Below are positions 25,142 through 34,349 of a stretch of DNA of 64,000 bases, in pieces. The stretch covers positions 1 to 64,000 of the forward strand of contig LVAO01000003.1 of the NCBI GenBank assembly GCA_001604065.1, in the 5' to 3' direction. Origin of the DNA: Clostridiales bacterium Firm_09 (GTDB lineage: Bacteria; Bacillota; Clostridia; Christensenellales; DTU072). The position numbers were made by a program, and so were the translations under genes. Position 1 is the stretch's first letter. The number at the start of each line of letters is the position of its first letter. The notes below the pieces were generated by a model. It had not been told where the DNA came from. It was given only the letters and a program-made list of their open reading frames with translations, and searched no databases.

Positions 25142-25825
25142 ATGAAAATCTCTGGCATAGAAAAATTTTCCATGGTGGACTATGGCGAAAAGATTGTCTG
25201 CACGGTCTTTACACCGGGCTGCAATTTCCGCTGTCCCTTCTGCCACAATGCAGCATTGGTTTTGGGCGGAGGCGAAGAAATCCAAGAAAACGAGGTGATG
25301 GCATACCTCAAAAAACGCAGGGGGCTTCTGGATGCAGTCTGCATCTCCGGCGGAGAGCCCACCCTGCAAAAGGATCTTGCGGAATTTTGCCACAAAGTTA
25401 AGTCGCTCGGATATCCTATCAAACTGGACACCAACGGCAGTTTCCCGGACGTCGTCAAAAAGCTTTATCAAGAAAAACTGATAGATTATGTGGCGATGGA
25501 TATCAAAAACTCTCTTTCAAAATATTCTGTTACCGCGGGAGTTCTCACAGAAATTTCCGCGGTTGCAGAGACTGCGGCTTTTTTGATGAGCAGCGGCATC
25601 GGCTACGAGTTCCGCACCACGCTGGTAAACGGATATCATACGATGGCGGATATCTGGGAAATCGGCAATTGGCTTTCTGGCGCAAAGCGTTATTTTTTGC
25701 AGAAATTCACCGACAAAGGCAGCTGCCTCCAGGAAGGGCTGACAGAAATACCCAAGGATAAAGCGGAAGAATTCAGAAGACTGCTCGCCTGCTATGTCGA
25801 GCAGGTGGAATTGAGAGGCTATTAA
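25142..25825 (+). CDS. nrdG: Anaerobic ribonucleotide reductase activating protein (radical SAM)
   Basis: Uses a 4Fe-4S cluster and S-adenosylmethionine to make the glycyl radical on NrdD. The 227-aa protein has the radical-SAM motif CNFRCPFC after VFTPGC, and the SAM-binding ISGGEPTLQ. The N-terminus MKISGIEKFSMVDY matches the family start exactly, so the start is secure. No ribosome site precedes it. The NrdD gene lies about 1 kb away on the other strand, with thioredoxin reductase between, which is an unusual split of the usual nrdD-nrdG pair. Confidence 0.9.
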   Translation: MKISGIEKFSMVDYGEKIVCTVFTPGCNFRCPFCHNAALVLGGGEEIQENEVMAYLKKRRGLLDAVCISGGEPTLQKDLAEFCHKVKSLGYPIKLDTNGSFPDVVKKLYQEKLIDYVAMDIKNSLSKYSVTAGVLTEISAVAETAAFLMSSGIGYEFRTTLVNGYHTMADIWEIGNWLSGAKRYFLQKFTDKGSCLQEGLTEIPKDKAEEFRRLLACYVEQVELRGY

Positions 25826-25842
25826 AATCGTCTGTCAAGAAC

Positions 25843-25895
25843 GGCTGTCTCATACCGTGTATCAAGCATTTCCTTGCTCACAGAACGAGACAGCC
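25843..25895. terminator. Terminator-like hairpin between nrdG and trxB
   Basis: A 9-bp stem (GGCTGTCTC / GAGACAGCC) with a 35-nt loop, followed by T-rich sequence. It lies between convergent genes. The stem sequence recurs at 34668-34700 after rho. Confidence 0.6.
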
Positions 25896-25908
25896 TCTTT
25901 GCCTTTTG

Positions 25909-26823
25909 TTAGAATGATTTTGAATCGATATAGGCGCATGCCGCAACCGCAGCGACCGCACCATCCGCACAGGCAGTCGTCAATTGACGGATTTTTTTGG
26001 TACGGCAATCACCCGCCGCAAAGATGCCTGGAGTGCTTGTCTGACAGGTTTCGTCCGCAATAATATAACCGTCTTTGTCCAGATTCACAAGGGAAGAAAA
26101 GATTTTGTTGTCGGGATATTGACCGATGGCAATAAAAACCGCCTTGACCGGCAGCACAAAGCCGGGATTGCCCTTCATACCGTCAAATCGGCATGCCTTC
26201 AGCTCGCCGTCGGCAATGAATTCCTTCAAACAAACATCATGGATGATATTGACATTCTCGCGTTTGCGAAGGGCATTGACCAAAGTAAGATCGCCGAAGA
26301 ATTTATCGAACAGCGTACAGACGGTCACTTTTTTGCAATAGTTCGAAAGAAGAAGCGAATACTGGAGCGCAGTATTGCCGTCGCCGACCAATGCGACCTC
26401 CTCTCCGTTATAGAACGCGCCATCGCATACGGCGCAATAGGATACGCCCTTGCCGATCAACTCCTCTTCGCCCGCAATGCCGATATGCTTATGCTTGACC
26501 CCCGCAGCAATGACGGCCGCCTTGCAGTCATGCTTGCCGTACTCTGTGGTTACCGTGAAACCTGAAGATGTTTTTTCGATATTCAGTACCCTTTCAAGCT
26601 CAACTTGGGCACCCAAAGCAAGAATCTGTTCTAGCAAGTTATCGGCAAAGACACTGCCGCTGATCTCTTTGATGGAAGGAAAATTTTCGACTCTGGGAGA
26701 ATAGGCAATCTGCCCTCCGAAGTTGTCCGCTTCTAAAACAAGCACAGATTTGCCGTTGCGGAGCGCATAGAGCGCCGCGGTCATGCCGGAAGCTCCGGCA
26801 CCAATAATAATGATATCAACCAT
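25909..26823 (-). CDS. trxB: Thioredoxin reductase
   Basis: A 304-aa flavoenzyme. FAD site GAGASGMTAALYA, redox-active CAVC, NADPH site GDGNTA (a variant of GGGNSA) and the C-terminal FAD motif GIFAAGDC are all present. It transfers NADPH electrons to thioredoxin-like partners. It lies 1 nt after nrdD and is co-transcribed with it, so it most likely serves the glutaredoxin-like domain fused to NrdD. The usual histidine-rich NADPH motif is shortened. AGGATAAC precedes the ATG. Confidence 0.9.
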   Translation of the reverse strand: MVDIIIIGAGASGMTAALYALRNGKSVLVLEADNFGGQIAYSPRVENFPSIKEISGSVFADNLLEQILALGAQVELERVLNIEKTSSGFTVTTEYGKHDCKAAVIAAGVKHKHIGIAGEEELIGKGVSYCAVCDGAFYNGEEVALVGDGNTALQYSLLLSNYCKKVTVCTLFDKFFGDLTLVNALRKRENVNIIHDVCLKEFIADGELKACRFDGMKGNPGFVLPVKAVFIAIGQYPDNKIFSSLVNLDKDGYIIADETCQTSTPGIFAAGDCRTKKIRQLTTACADGAVAAVAACAYIDSKSF

Positions 26824-26824
26824 G

Positions 26825-29212
26825 TTATCCTATATATTCCTCTGCGAATTTTTTTATAAAGCTGGCATTCTCGTACCGGTCATACCCGTCAGGTGAAGGC
26901 ACCAGCATGGTAGGCGCTTTTTTTACCCCGAAGCTCACCGTCTTTTCTTTTTCTTCTTCTGCGTCAATGGTCACGTATTTGATGCCTGCTTTGTCGAGAA
27001 TCATTTTTGCCATCTTGCAGTTGGGACAGGTTTTTGTTGTAAAAAGAAGAATCTGTTGCTGCGGTTTTGCGGATGCCGCAGTTTGCTCCGACGAAGAAGC
27101 AGGCGCTGCAATCTTTGTTTCTTTGCGGACAAGCGTCGAGCGGCTGATGTCATAAGTCTTGCGGTTGCGGAACTCTTCTATTTTGCCATCGTTCCAGTTC
27201 TGCACAGGCCGGTAATAGCCGGTGATGCGGCTGTAAACTTCTGTTTTTCCTCCGCAGATGGGACAAATTTCACGCTCGCCCTCAAGATAGCCATGGTCTG
27301 CGCAAATCGAATAAGTTGGCGAAAGGGTATAATAAGGAAGCCTGTAATTTTCTGCAATCTTTCTCACCAGGTTTGCCGCCGCCTTCCAGCTGTCCAGCTT
27401 CTGTCCCAAGAATGCATGGAAGACTGTGCCGGAAGTATACAGCGTTTGCAATTCGTCCTGAATATCCAGCGCGGCAAAAATATCCTCCGTATAGCCGACC
27501 GGGAGGTGGGAACTGTTCGTATAATATGGCGTTTTGCCTTCTCCCATGGACGCCGTAATGATGTCGGGATATTTCTTTACATCATGCTTGGCAAGACGAT
27601 AGGAGGTGGACTCTGCCGGAGTCGCTTCCAGGTTGTACAAATCTCCATATTCCTCCTGGTAATCGCTGAGCTTGTTGCGCATGAAGATGAGCGTTTTTTT
27701 GGTGAATTCCTGCGCTTCCCGGTTGGTTAAATCCTTTCTCAGCCATTTTGCATTCAAACAAGCTTCGTTCATGCCGACAAGTCCGATGGTGGAAAAATGA
27801 TTGTCGAATTTTCCGAGATATCTTTTGGTATAAGGATAGAGGCCGTTGTTCAGAAGATTGGTAATGACATTTCTTTTTATCTTGAGAGAACGCGCGGCTA
27901 TGTTCATCATGCGCTCAAGACGATCAAAAAATTCGTTTTCATCGGCCGAAAGATAGGCAAGTCTGGGCATATTGAGCGTTACCACGCCCACACTGCCGGT
28001 GCTTTCACCACTGCCAAAGAAACCGCCTGATTTTTTGCGCAATTCGCGGAGGTCCAGACGCAAACGACAACACATGCTGCGCACGTCGGAAGGCTCCATA
28101 TCGCTGTTGATATAGTTGGAGAAATACGGCGTACCGTATTTTGCCGTCATTTCAAACAGCAAACGGTTGTTTTCGGTCTCGGACCAATCAAAATCTTTGG
28201 TAATGGAGTACGTCGGTATGGGATATTGAAAACCGCGGCCATTGGCATCACCGTCAATCATAATCTCTATGAATGCCTTATTGACCATTGCCATCTCGGC
28301 GACACAGTCCTTATATTTGAAATTCATCTCTTTTCCGCCGACAATCGCATTCAATTCCGCCATATCATTGGGAACAACCCAGTCCAGCGTAATATTGGTA
28401 AACGGCGCCTGCGTGCCCCAACGGCTGGGCGTATTCACGCCATAAATAAAGGACTGGATGCACTGTTTGGTCTCTTTGTAAGAAAGATTGTCAACCTTGA
28501 CAAAAGGTGCAAGATAAGTATCGAAAGAAGAGAATGCCTGCGCGCCCGCCCATTCATTCTGCATGATGCCTAAAAAATTGACCATCTGATTGCATAAAGT
28601 TGAGAGATGGGAAGCGGGCGAAGAGGTAATCTTGCCGGGAATACCACCAAGACCCTCCTTAATAAGCTGTTTGAGAGACCAGCCTGCACAATAGCCCGTC
28701 AGCATCGAAAGGTCATGGATATGGATATCCGCATCACGGTGTGCCTGTTCGATCTCCGCGTCATACACCTCCGAAAGCCAATAATTTGCGGTCATCGCAC
28801 CGGAATTGGAAAGAATCAAACCTCCGACGGAATAGGTGACAGTGGAATTCTCTTTGACGCGCCAGTCATTGATTTTAAGATAGTTGTTGACCGTATCCTT
28901 ATAATCAAGGAGCGTGTGCTTCACGTTGCGAATTTTTTCGTGCTGTTTGCGGTAAAGAATGTATGCTTTGGCAACATCCACATAGCTTGTCTGAATCAGG
29001 ACTACTTCTACACTGTCCTGGATATCCTCGACTGTGACAATGCCGTCTTTAATCTTGGGTTCAAAATCCGCACTGACTTTGAGCGCAAGCAAATCGATGA
29101 TATCCGGCGTATAATTCTTCTGACAGGCTATGAAGGCCTTTTCGATAGCTCTCTTGATTTTATTCAGGTCGTATGGGACGATACTTTCGTCCCGTTTCTT
29201 AACTTGAAACAT
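26825..29212 (-). CDS. nrdD: Anaerobic ribonucleoside-triphosphate reductase with fused glutaredoxin-like domain
   Basis: A 795-aa class III ribonucleotide reductase that makes dNTPs without oxygen. An ATP-cone is at residues 1-95. The barrel follows, then a zinc site (CADHGYLEG with ICPICGG) and the glycyl-radical segment SRITGYYRPVQNWNDGK. The last ~75 residues are extra: a glutaredoxin/thioredoxin fold with CPNC and a cis-proline (APTMLV), joined by a Ser/Ala-rich linker. That domain could deliver electrons in place of formate. I use the ATG at 29212, since GGAGA lies 7 nt before it; the ATG at 29218 is too close to it. Thioredoxin reductase follows in the operon. Confidence 0.92.
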   Translation of the reverse strand: MFQVKKRDESIVPYDLNKIKRAIEKAFIACQKNYTPDIIDLLALKVSADFEPKIKDGIVTVEDIQDSVEVVLIQTSYVDVAKAYILYRKQHEKIRNVKHTLLDYKDTVNNYLKINDWRVKENSTVTYSVGGLILSNSGAMTANYWLSEVYDAEIEQAHRDADIHIHDLSMLTGYCAGWSLKQLIKEGLGGIPGKITSSPASHLSTLCNQMVNFLGIMQNEWAGAQAFSSFDTYLAPFVKVDNLSYKETKQCIQSFIYGVNTPSRWGTQAPFTNITLDWVVPNDMAELNAIVGGKEMNFKYKDCVAEMAMVNKAFIEIMIDGDANGRGFQYPIPTYSITKDFDWSETENNRLLFEMTAKYGTPYFSNYINSDMEPSDVRSMCCRLRLDLRELRKKSGGFFGSGESTGSVGVVTLNMPRLAYLSADENEFFDRLERMMNIAARSLKIKRNVITNLLNNGLYPYTKRYLGKFDNHFSTIGLVGMNEACLNAKWLRKDLTNREAQEFTKKTLIFMRNKLSDYQEEYGDLYNLEATPAESTSYRLAKHDVKKYPDIITASMGEGKTPYYTNSSHLPVGYTEDIFAALDIQDELQTLYTSGTVFHAFLGQKLDSWKAAANLVRKIAENYRLPYYTLSPTYSICADHGYLEGEREICPICGGKTEVYSRITGYYRPVQNWNDGKIEEFRNRKTYDISRSTLVRKETKIAAPASSSEQTAASAKPQQQILLFTTKTCPNCKMAKMILDKAGIKYVTIDAEEEKEKTVSFGVKKAPTMLVPSPDGYDRYENASFIKKFAEEYIG

Positions 29213-29249
29213 CGCCATTCTCCTGTTGTATAAATTTTTTTGCTTTCAC

Positions 29250-29278
29250 ATTATAACAAAGGCCTATCCCTTTGTCAA
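29250..29278 (-). promoter_or_regulatory. Promoter of nrdD-trxB
   Basis: On the minus strand, consensus TTGACA (29273-29278), 17-bp spacer and TATAAT (29250-29255). Confidence 0.85.
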
Positions 29279-29316
29279 TACATAAAATCATTATATGGTA
29301 TACTTCTTTTTTCAAT

Positions 29317-29334
29317 ACCACTATATATTGTGGT
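29317..29334. promoter_or_regulatory. NrdR box upstream of nrdD
   Basis: An 18-bp palindrome, ACCAC TATATATT GTGGT, fits the NrdR box consensus. A degenerate second copy (29288-29303) is centred 30 bp away, about three helical turns. Both lie upstream of the nrdD -35 box. Confidence 0.65.
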
Positions 29335-29786
29335 TTTGCTTTTTGAATAAAGAATGGCTGTCCTGTATAAGCAATGCGTTTCCGGCAAAAAAATACAGGT
29401 TTTTAATACAAGAAAAATCCGTATTCCGGAATTCAAAAAAATGAACCGCGGTGCACCGTTGAATCCGCCTTTTTATCATAAACGTGATAAGGAATCCCGA
29501 CCAAACGTTTTGGGAACGCAAACATCGCCGTTTTTTTGTCATGTTGTTTTTATCATTTTCAGGCTTCATATTGTCCGGATATCCGAAGCAAGGATCGGCT
29601 ATATGAATATATATGGTATTCTGTACTTCCCAATAAAATATTGCGACCACAATATCTTGTGCCATGAACCCGACGCAATTCCTTTCGATCGGCTCAAAGA
29701 TGGAAAGCCGTTCCGTTATACTCTATCACACATCCAAGACAAAGAAAACGCAACCGCAGGATAATTCTGAAATAAGTTCTGTTTGA
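29335..29786. other. Non-coding stretch between nrdD and oadA
   Basis: About 450 bp with no gene I can support. It holds a 136-codon frame on the plus strand (29354-29764) without a ribosome site and with no recognisable motif. Its composition is low in complexity in places, so it may be a decayed gene or chance. No hairpin-plus-T terminator or known riboswitch fold was seen. Confidence 0.4.
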
Positions 29787-29815
29787 TTGCCTTCAGGATG
29801 CTTTGATGCTATAAT
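29787..29815 (+). promoter_or_regulatory. Promoter of the oad operon
   Basis: TTGCCT (29787-29792), 17-bp spacer, TATAAT (29810-29815) with an extended TGC. Confidence 0.65.
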
Positions 29816-29841
29816 AGAATCGAATATTTTTGGAGGTGCGC

Positions 29842-31227
29842 ATGAAAAAAGTAATGTTCACAGAGACCGTCCTACGCGACGCCAACCAATCGTTGATTGC
29901 AACCCGCCTTCCCTATGCCGAATTTGAAAAAATCTTGCCCGAAATGGACAAGGCCGGATATTATTCTGTCGAGTGCTGGGGCGGAGCAGTATTTGACAGC
30001 TGTCTGAGATATCTTAATGAGGATCCGTGGGAAAGGCTGCGCAAAATCCGCAAAGCGATGCCGCACAGCAAGCTTCAGATGCTTCTGAGAGGCCAGAATC
30101 TTCTGGGTTATAAGCATTATCCGGACGAAATTGTGCGTATGTTTGTCGCAAAATCCGTAGAGAACGGCATTGATGTTATCCGTATCTTCGATGCACTCAA
30201 CGATCTCCGCAATCTTGAGGTCGCAGTGTCCGAAGGAATCAAGCGCGGTGCAACAGTGTCCGGCGCGATCAGCTATACACAAAGCCCCGTGCATACCATA
30301 GAAGCATTTGCAAAACTCGCCAAATCATTGGAAAACATGGGCGTCGCTACCATTTGCATCAAGGATATGGCAGGCGTCATGAGCCCTCAAGAAGCGTTTG
30401 AACTTGTCACAGCGATTAAAAAAAGCGTCCGGCTGCCCATAATTCTTCATACCCATTGCACAACCGGTCTGGCTTTTATGACCTGTCTCAAAGCCGTCGA
30501 AGCGGGCGCCGATGTCATTGATACCGCCACTTCCTGCTTCAGCGGAGGCACCAGCCAACCCGCAACCGAAACCCTCAACTACGCGTTGAAGCAGCTGGGT
30601 TATGAAACGGGATTGAACGATGCTGTCGCAAAGAACGTCAATGATTTCTTCAAGCCTCTGCGCGACAAATATATTGCAGAAGGTCTGCTTGACCCCAAGA
30701 TGATGGCCACCGATACCGACGCGCTGAATTATAAAATTCCGGGCGGCATGCTTTCGAACCTTGTTGCACAGCTCAAACAACAGAACGCAATGGACAAGTT
30801 CGAAGCCGTGCTGCTGGAAACGCCCAAAGTCCGCGAAGAACTCGGCTATCCTCCTCTTGTCACTCCGATGAGCCAGATGGTCGGCGTGCAGGCCGCATCC
30901 AACGTTCTGATGGGCGAAAGATACAAAAATATCTCCAAAGAAGTAAAAGCCTACTGCATGGGCGAATATGGCACGCCTCCAGCGCCCATCCATCCCGAAG
31001 TATTAAAGAAAGTGCTCGGCAATGACAAACCCATTGCCGGAAGATATGCGGACTCTCTTGCTCCCGTTTTTGAAGAAACCAAAAAACAGCTTTCCGGCAT
31101 TGCCAAAAGCGATGAGGACATCCTTTCCTATGTCTTATTCCCTCAGGTAGCAGAAAAGTATTTTGCCGCAAGAAAAGCCAAAGAAGAAAAGATCGTCCGT
31201 TACACAATCACTCCCATAAAAGAATAA
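29842..31227 (+). CDS. oadA: Oxaloacetate decarboxylase alpha (carboxyltransferase) subunit
   Basis: Transfers the carboxyl group of oxaloacetate to biotin on the carrier. The 461-aa protein is a DRE-TIM metallolyase (LRDANQSL at the N-terminus), with CIKDMAGV, the HTHCTTG metal ligands, and the conserved-C-terminal PYC_OADA domain. It has no biotin domain of its own; the carrier is a separate gene 460 nt downstream. The start is the ATG with GGAGG 6 nt upstream; a TTG 12 nt earlier is in frame but overlaps the ribosome site. It opens the four-gene oad operon. Confidence 0.92.
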   Translation: MKKVMFTETVLRDANQSLIATRLPYAEFEKILPEMDKAGYYSVECWGGAVFDSCLRYLNEDPWERLRKIRKAMPHSKLQMLLRGQNLLGYKHYPDEIVRMFVAKSVENGIDVIRIFDALNDLRNLEVAVSEGIKRGATVSGAISYTQSPVHTIEAFAKLAKSLENMGVATICIKDMAGVMSPQEAFELVTAIKKSVRLPIILHTHCTTGLAFMTCLKAVEAGADVIDTATSCFSGGTSQPATETLNYALKQLGYETGLNDAVAKNVNDFFKPLRDKYIAEGLLDPKMMATDTDALNYKIPGGMLSNLVAQLKQQNAMDKFEAVLLETPKVREELGYPPLVTPMSQMVGVQAASNVLMGERYKNISKEVKAYCMGEYGTPPAPIHPEVLKKVLGNDKPIAGRYADSLAPVFEETKKQLSGIAKSDEDILSYVLFPQVAEKYFAARKAKEEKIVRYTITPIKE

Positions 31228-31237
31228 GGAGAGAACC

Positions 31238-31675
31238 ATGTTTATGCCCGATATGCTCTGCAGCGCTGCCGATCCTCATTATATCAGAATAGGAGATGCG
31301 TTCTTTATTGCACTTCTCGGTATGGTGATTGTCTTAACGGTGCTGATTGTACTGATGCTATGCATCAGTTTCGCCGGGAAGATTATCGAAAAATCTCCTG
31401 ATTTTGCAAAAAAGCATCCCGGATTCTTCAATATGGTTGCCCGCATAAAGGCCTCTGCCACAAAAAAGAAGTCCGGAACTGCTGTTTCGGCCAAAGATGC
31501 CCCTATGCAGAAGATCGCAGACATCAAGCCTGAGGCTGCTCCGGGCAGCTGCGGAAACCTGACACTGATCCGAACAGACGAGCGCGACGCCGCCATGATT
31601 ATGGCGATTGTTGCCGACACTCTGGAAACGCCTCTCAACGAGCTGCGCTTCCTGTCCATCAAAAGAATAGACTGA
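31238..31675 (+). CDS. oadG: OadG-family small membrane subunit
   Basis: A 145-aa protein with one N-terminal membrane helix (FFIALLGMVIVLTVLIVLMLCISFAGK) and a long hydrophilic tail, as in the OadG/gamma subunit that stabilises the pump and holds the alpha and beta subunits together. The cytoplasmic part is more complex than in enteric OadG and ends in a folded segment (TLIRTDERDAAMIMAIVADTL). It lies 10 nt after oadA with AAGGAGAG before the ATG. Confidence 0.82.
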   Translation: MFMPDMLCSAADPHYIRIGDAFFIALLGMVIVLTVLIVLMLCISFAGKIIEKSPDFAKKHPGFFNMVARIKASATKKKSGTAVSAKDAPMQKIADIKPEAAPGSCGNLTLIRTDERDAAMIMAIVADTLETPLNELRFLSIKRID

Positions 31676-31688
31676 GGAGATACAGATT

Positions 31689-32093
31689 ATGATTTATAAA
31701 GTTACTCTCAACAACAAGATATACGAAGTGGACGTTGTCAAAGGAGAAGCGATTATCAAGGCAGAATACGAAGCTGCGCTTCCCAAAACAGAAACACCTG
31801 CGGCTGCACCTTTATCCAATGCAACTCCTGCCGCGCCTGCGGCCGCTCCCGCCGCTGCTCCCGCCGCTCCTGCTTCCGGCGCAAAGGCGCTCAGATCTCC
31901 TCTTCCCGGCAACATCAACGCGATAAAAGTATCGGAAGGACAGACCGTCAAGACCGGCGACGTTCTTTTGATTCTGGAAGCCATGAAAATGGAGAACGAA
32001 ATCACGGCGGACAGAGCGGGTACAATCGGCAAAATCTTTGTCGCCAAGGGAAATACGGTGCAGACCGGAGCACCCCTCCTCGAAATTTTATAA
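31689..32093 (+). CDS. Biotin carrier protein of oxaloacetate decarboxylase
   Basis: A 134-aa protein with an N-terminal ~40-residue domain, an Ala/Pro-rich flexible linker (about residues 37-65), and a biotinyl/lipoyl domain whose EAMKM motif carries the lysine to be biotinylated. The carrier swings between OadA and the membrane pump OadB. It is 13 nt after oadG and 10 nt before oadB, in the same operon. BirA at 17157 is the probable modifying enzyme. Confidence 0.9.
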   Translation: MIYKVTLNNKIYEVDVVKGEAIIKAEYEAALPKTETPAAAPLSNATPAAPAAAPAAAPAAPASGAKALRSPLPGNINAIKVSEGQTVKTGDVLLILEAMKMENEITADRAGTIGKIFVAKGNTVQTGAPLLEIL

Positions 32094-32103
32094 GGGGGAT
32101 GCT

Positions 32104-33270
32104 ATGAATATCGGCGAAACATTGCGCAATTTATTGGATACCAGCGGATTTGCAAATTTTACATGGCAGGCAGGCGTGCTTATCGTTTTCTCTCTGGTCT
32201 TCCTTTATCTGGCGATCCGCAAGGGTTTTGAGCCCCTCCTGCTTGTCGGCATTGCATTTGGCATGCTGCTTACCAACTTGCCGATAACAGGAATCTTCCA
32301 TCCGGAATATTGGAATGTGAACGAAATCGATTACCTTGATATATTGAGACATGGCGGACTACTGGACATGCTGTATATCGGCGTCAAAACCGGCGTGTAT
32401 CCCTGTCTTATTTTCATCGGCGTAGGTGCGATGACCGACTTTGGTCCCATGATCGCAAATCCCAAATCTTTGATTCTGGGAGCAGCGGCACAGGGCGGTA
32501 TTTATCTTGTCTTCATTATCGCCATTATTTTGGGCTTCTCCGGCGAACAAGCTGCGTCCATCAGCATTATAGCGGGTGCGGATGGTCCTACCGCGATCTG
32601 GCTTACCAAAACGCTTGCGCCGGAGCTCCTCGCGCCGATCGCTGTCGCAGCGTACTCGTACATGGCGCTTATTCCGCTTATTCAGCCGCCCTTTATGAAG
32701 CTGATGACCACCAAACGTGAAAAGATGATTATCATGCTGCCTGCGCGTGAAGTCAGCAAAACAGAGAAGATTATCTTCCCCATCATGGTAACCATCGTAA
32801 CCTGTCTTATTCTTCCTGCCGTCGCGCCGCTCCTCGGTGCTCTGATGTTCGGCAACCTGCTCAAAGAAACAGGCGTCACGGCGCGGCTTTCTGACACCGC
32901 GCAAAACGCACTGATGAATATTGTCACACTCTTCCTTGGCATCTCGGTAGGCGCAACCGCAAGAGCAGACACCTTTTTAACCGTGCAAACTTTGATGATT
33001 GTCGGTCTTGGCCTCACCGGATTCATTCTCGCAACGATTACCGGTCTCTTGGGCGGCAAGCTGCTGTGCGGACTTACCAATGGCAAAGTCAATCCCCTTA
33101 TCGGCTCCGCTGGAGTTTCGGCTGTGCCGATGGCAGCGCGCGTTTCCAACAAAATGGGACTTCAGTACCGGCCCGGCAATTATCTTCTGATGCATGCCAT
33201 GGGACCCAATGTTGCCGGCGTTATCGGCTCTGCAGTTGCTGCCGGTTTCCTGATGGCACTGTTCGGTTAA
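32104..33270 (+). CDS. oadB: Oxaloacetate decarboxylase beta subunit (Na+ pump)
   Basis: A 388-aa membrane protein that decarboxylates carboxybiotin and pumps Na+ outward. The sodium-binding GADGPTAIW motif is present in the middle, along with GVGAMTDFGPMIANP near the first third and the conserved GSAGVSAVPMAARVS in the last third. The start at 32104 has GGGGG 5-6 nt upstream; an in-frame ATG further up lies inside the carrier gene. It closes the operon and is followed by a terminator. Confidence 0.93.
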   Translation: MNIGETLRNLLDTSGFANFTWQAGVLIVFSLVFLYLAIRKGFEPLLLVGIAFGMLLTNLPITGIFHPEYWNVNEIDYLDILRHGGLLDMLYIGVKTGVYPCLIFIGVGAMTDFGPMIANPKSLILGAAAQGGIYLVFIIAIILGFSGEQAASISIIAGADGPTAIWLTKTLAPELLAPIAVAAYSYMALIPLIQPPFMKLMTTKREKMIIMLPAREVSKTEKIIFPIMVTIVTCLILPAVAPLLGALMFGNLLKETGVTARLSDTAQNALMNIVTLFLGISVGATARADTFLTVQTLMIVGLGLTGFILATITGLLGGKLLCGLTNGKVNPLIGSAGVSAVPMAARVSNKMGLQYRPGNYLLMHAMGPNVAGVIGSAVAAGFLMALFG

Positions 33271-33287
33271 AATTCTGTATATCTCAA

Positions 33288-33313
33288 AAGCTGTCCGCAA
33301 GGGCAGCTTTTTT
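33288..33313 (+). terminator. Terminator of the oad operon
   Basis: AAGCTGTCC, GCAA tetraloop and GGGCAGCTT, then a T-run, 18 nt after oadB. Confidence 0.85.
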
Positions 33314-33347
33314 AATGTTCGCAAATCTTATTTTAATATCTGATTGA

Positions 33348-34217
33348 TTATAAAGCGGAAAATTTTTTTATTTCTCCGGTATATATCTTATAGAGTTGGG
33401 CTGTCGTGATATTTTCAATAGGATTGTCTTTGTTGACAATGATTGCGATGCCATCCAAAGCCAATTCATAAAAATCAAATTTCTGAATATCATCCGGCGC
33501 AATCATTCCGGAATACAGACCTATGGTTTCGCCCGCACAATCGTTCTCTACTGCGGTGAGCGCGCCCGCAGAGCCTTGGGTATCTTTATTAAAGCTGACG
33601 CCGCGTGTTTTTTCGCCGGTGATTTTTTTATAATCCTCAATCAGATCATCCATCAGCGGATCAACAGTGGTTGCACCACGTATGACAATCCGACCGTTGA
33701 CCGCTTGTTGGGGCGGAGTATAAGCGACGGTGCTCTCCCGTTTTACCAGCTTGACGCCCACAATATCCTGCGCGTCGGAACTTCTTAAATAGTGCATGAA
33801 ATCATTCGCCGCTTCTGATAAACTCTGATTTTTCCGGGTGACGATATACAAAGAACGTGTAAACATATAACTGCCGTTTCTGACGGTTTCTTGAGAAACA
33901 GGTATGCCTTCGACTGCTATTGTCTTGACATCCGAATTCAGTGCCGCAAGTGAAACATATCCGATCCCGCTGTCTGTTGTGGCAACCAAGGTCCGAACAC
34001 GTTCATTCGTGCTCTGCTGATCGGCATCTTTGGTCAGTTCTGCATCTTGCAGGCTGCTCCCGAATTCGTTCTTCACAAGTGAATCAAAAATTTCACGTGT
34101 ACCCGAGCCTTTTTCCCTGGAAACGACAAGAATCTCCTGCTCCTTATTGCACCCTGCTGCAAACATCATCGATGACAGCGTGGCAAGAATGACGATGACA
34201 AAAAATAGGCGTTTCAT
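33348..34217 (-). CDS. Circularly permuted PstS-like solute-binding lipoprotein
   Basis: A 289-aa lipoprotein (lipobox FAAGC). The halves of the phosphate-binding (PBP-like) fold occur in reversed order. Residues ~27-165 match the C-terminal half of PstS (VVSREKGSGTRE, GIGYVS, SLYIVT, RSSDAQDIV). Residues ~176-289 match the N-terminal half (RGATTVDPLMDDLIEDYKK, DGIAIIVNKDNP, IYTGEIKKF). Both halves are intact, so it is probably functional but permuted. No pstCAB genes are next to it. GGGGAG precedes the ATG. Confidence 0.8.
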   Translation of the reverse strand: MKRLFFVIVILATLSSMMFAAGCNKEQEILVVSREKGSGTREIFDSLVKNEFGSSLQDAELTKDADQQSTNERVRTLVATTDSGIGYVSLAALNSDVKTIAVEGIPVSQETVRNGSYMFTRSLYIVTRKNQSLSEAANDFMHYLRSSDAQDIVGVKLVKRESTVAYTPPQQAVNGRIVIRGATTVDPLMDDLIEDYKKITGEKTRGVSFNKDTQGSAGALTAVENDCAGETIGLYSGMIAPDDIQKFDFYELALDGIAIIVNKDNPIENITTAQLYKIYTGEIKKFSAL

Positions 34218-34299
34218 AACTCTCCCCTATTATCTTCTAAAAAAACGTATTTTTTATCACAAAAGATTTTTATATTCTTTTTGTCCGGCATACATTTCA

Positions 34300-34328
34300 G
34301 AAAAATAAGGATTGCCGTGCGGCAATCC
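34300..34328 (-). terminator. Terminator of the small YjzC-like gene
   Basis: On the minus strand, GGATTGCC, GCAC loop, GGCAATCC, then TTATTTTT. Confidence 0.7.
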
Positions 34329-34349
34329 TTATTCTGATGATTGAATCCA

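Noticed and set aside
29354-29764. A 136-codon frame in the nrdD-oadA gap
   Set aside because: No ribosome site, no recognisable motif and no homologous family come to mind; recorded only as part of the non-coding stretch.
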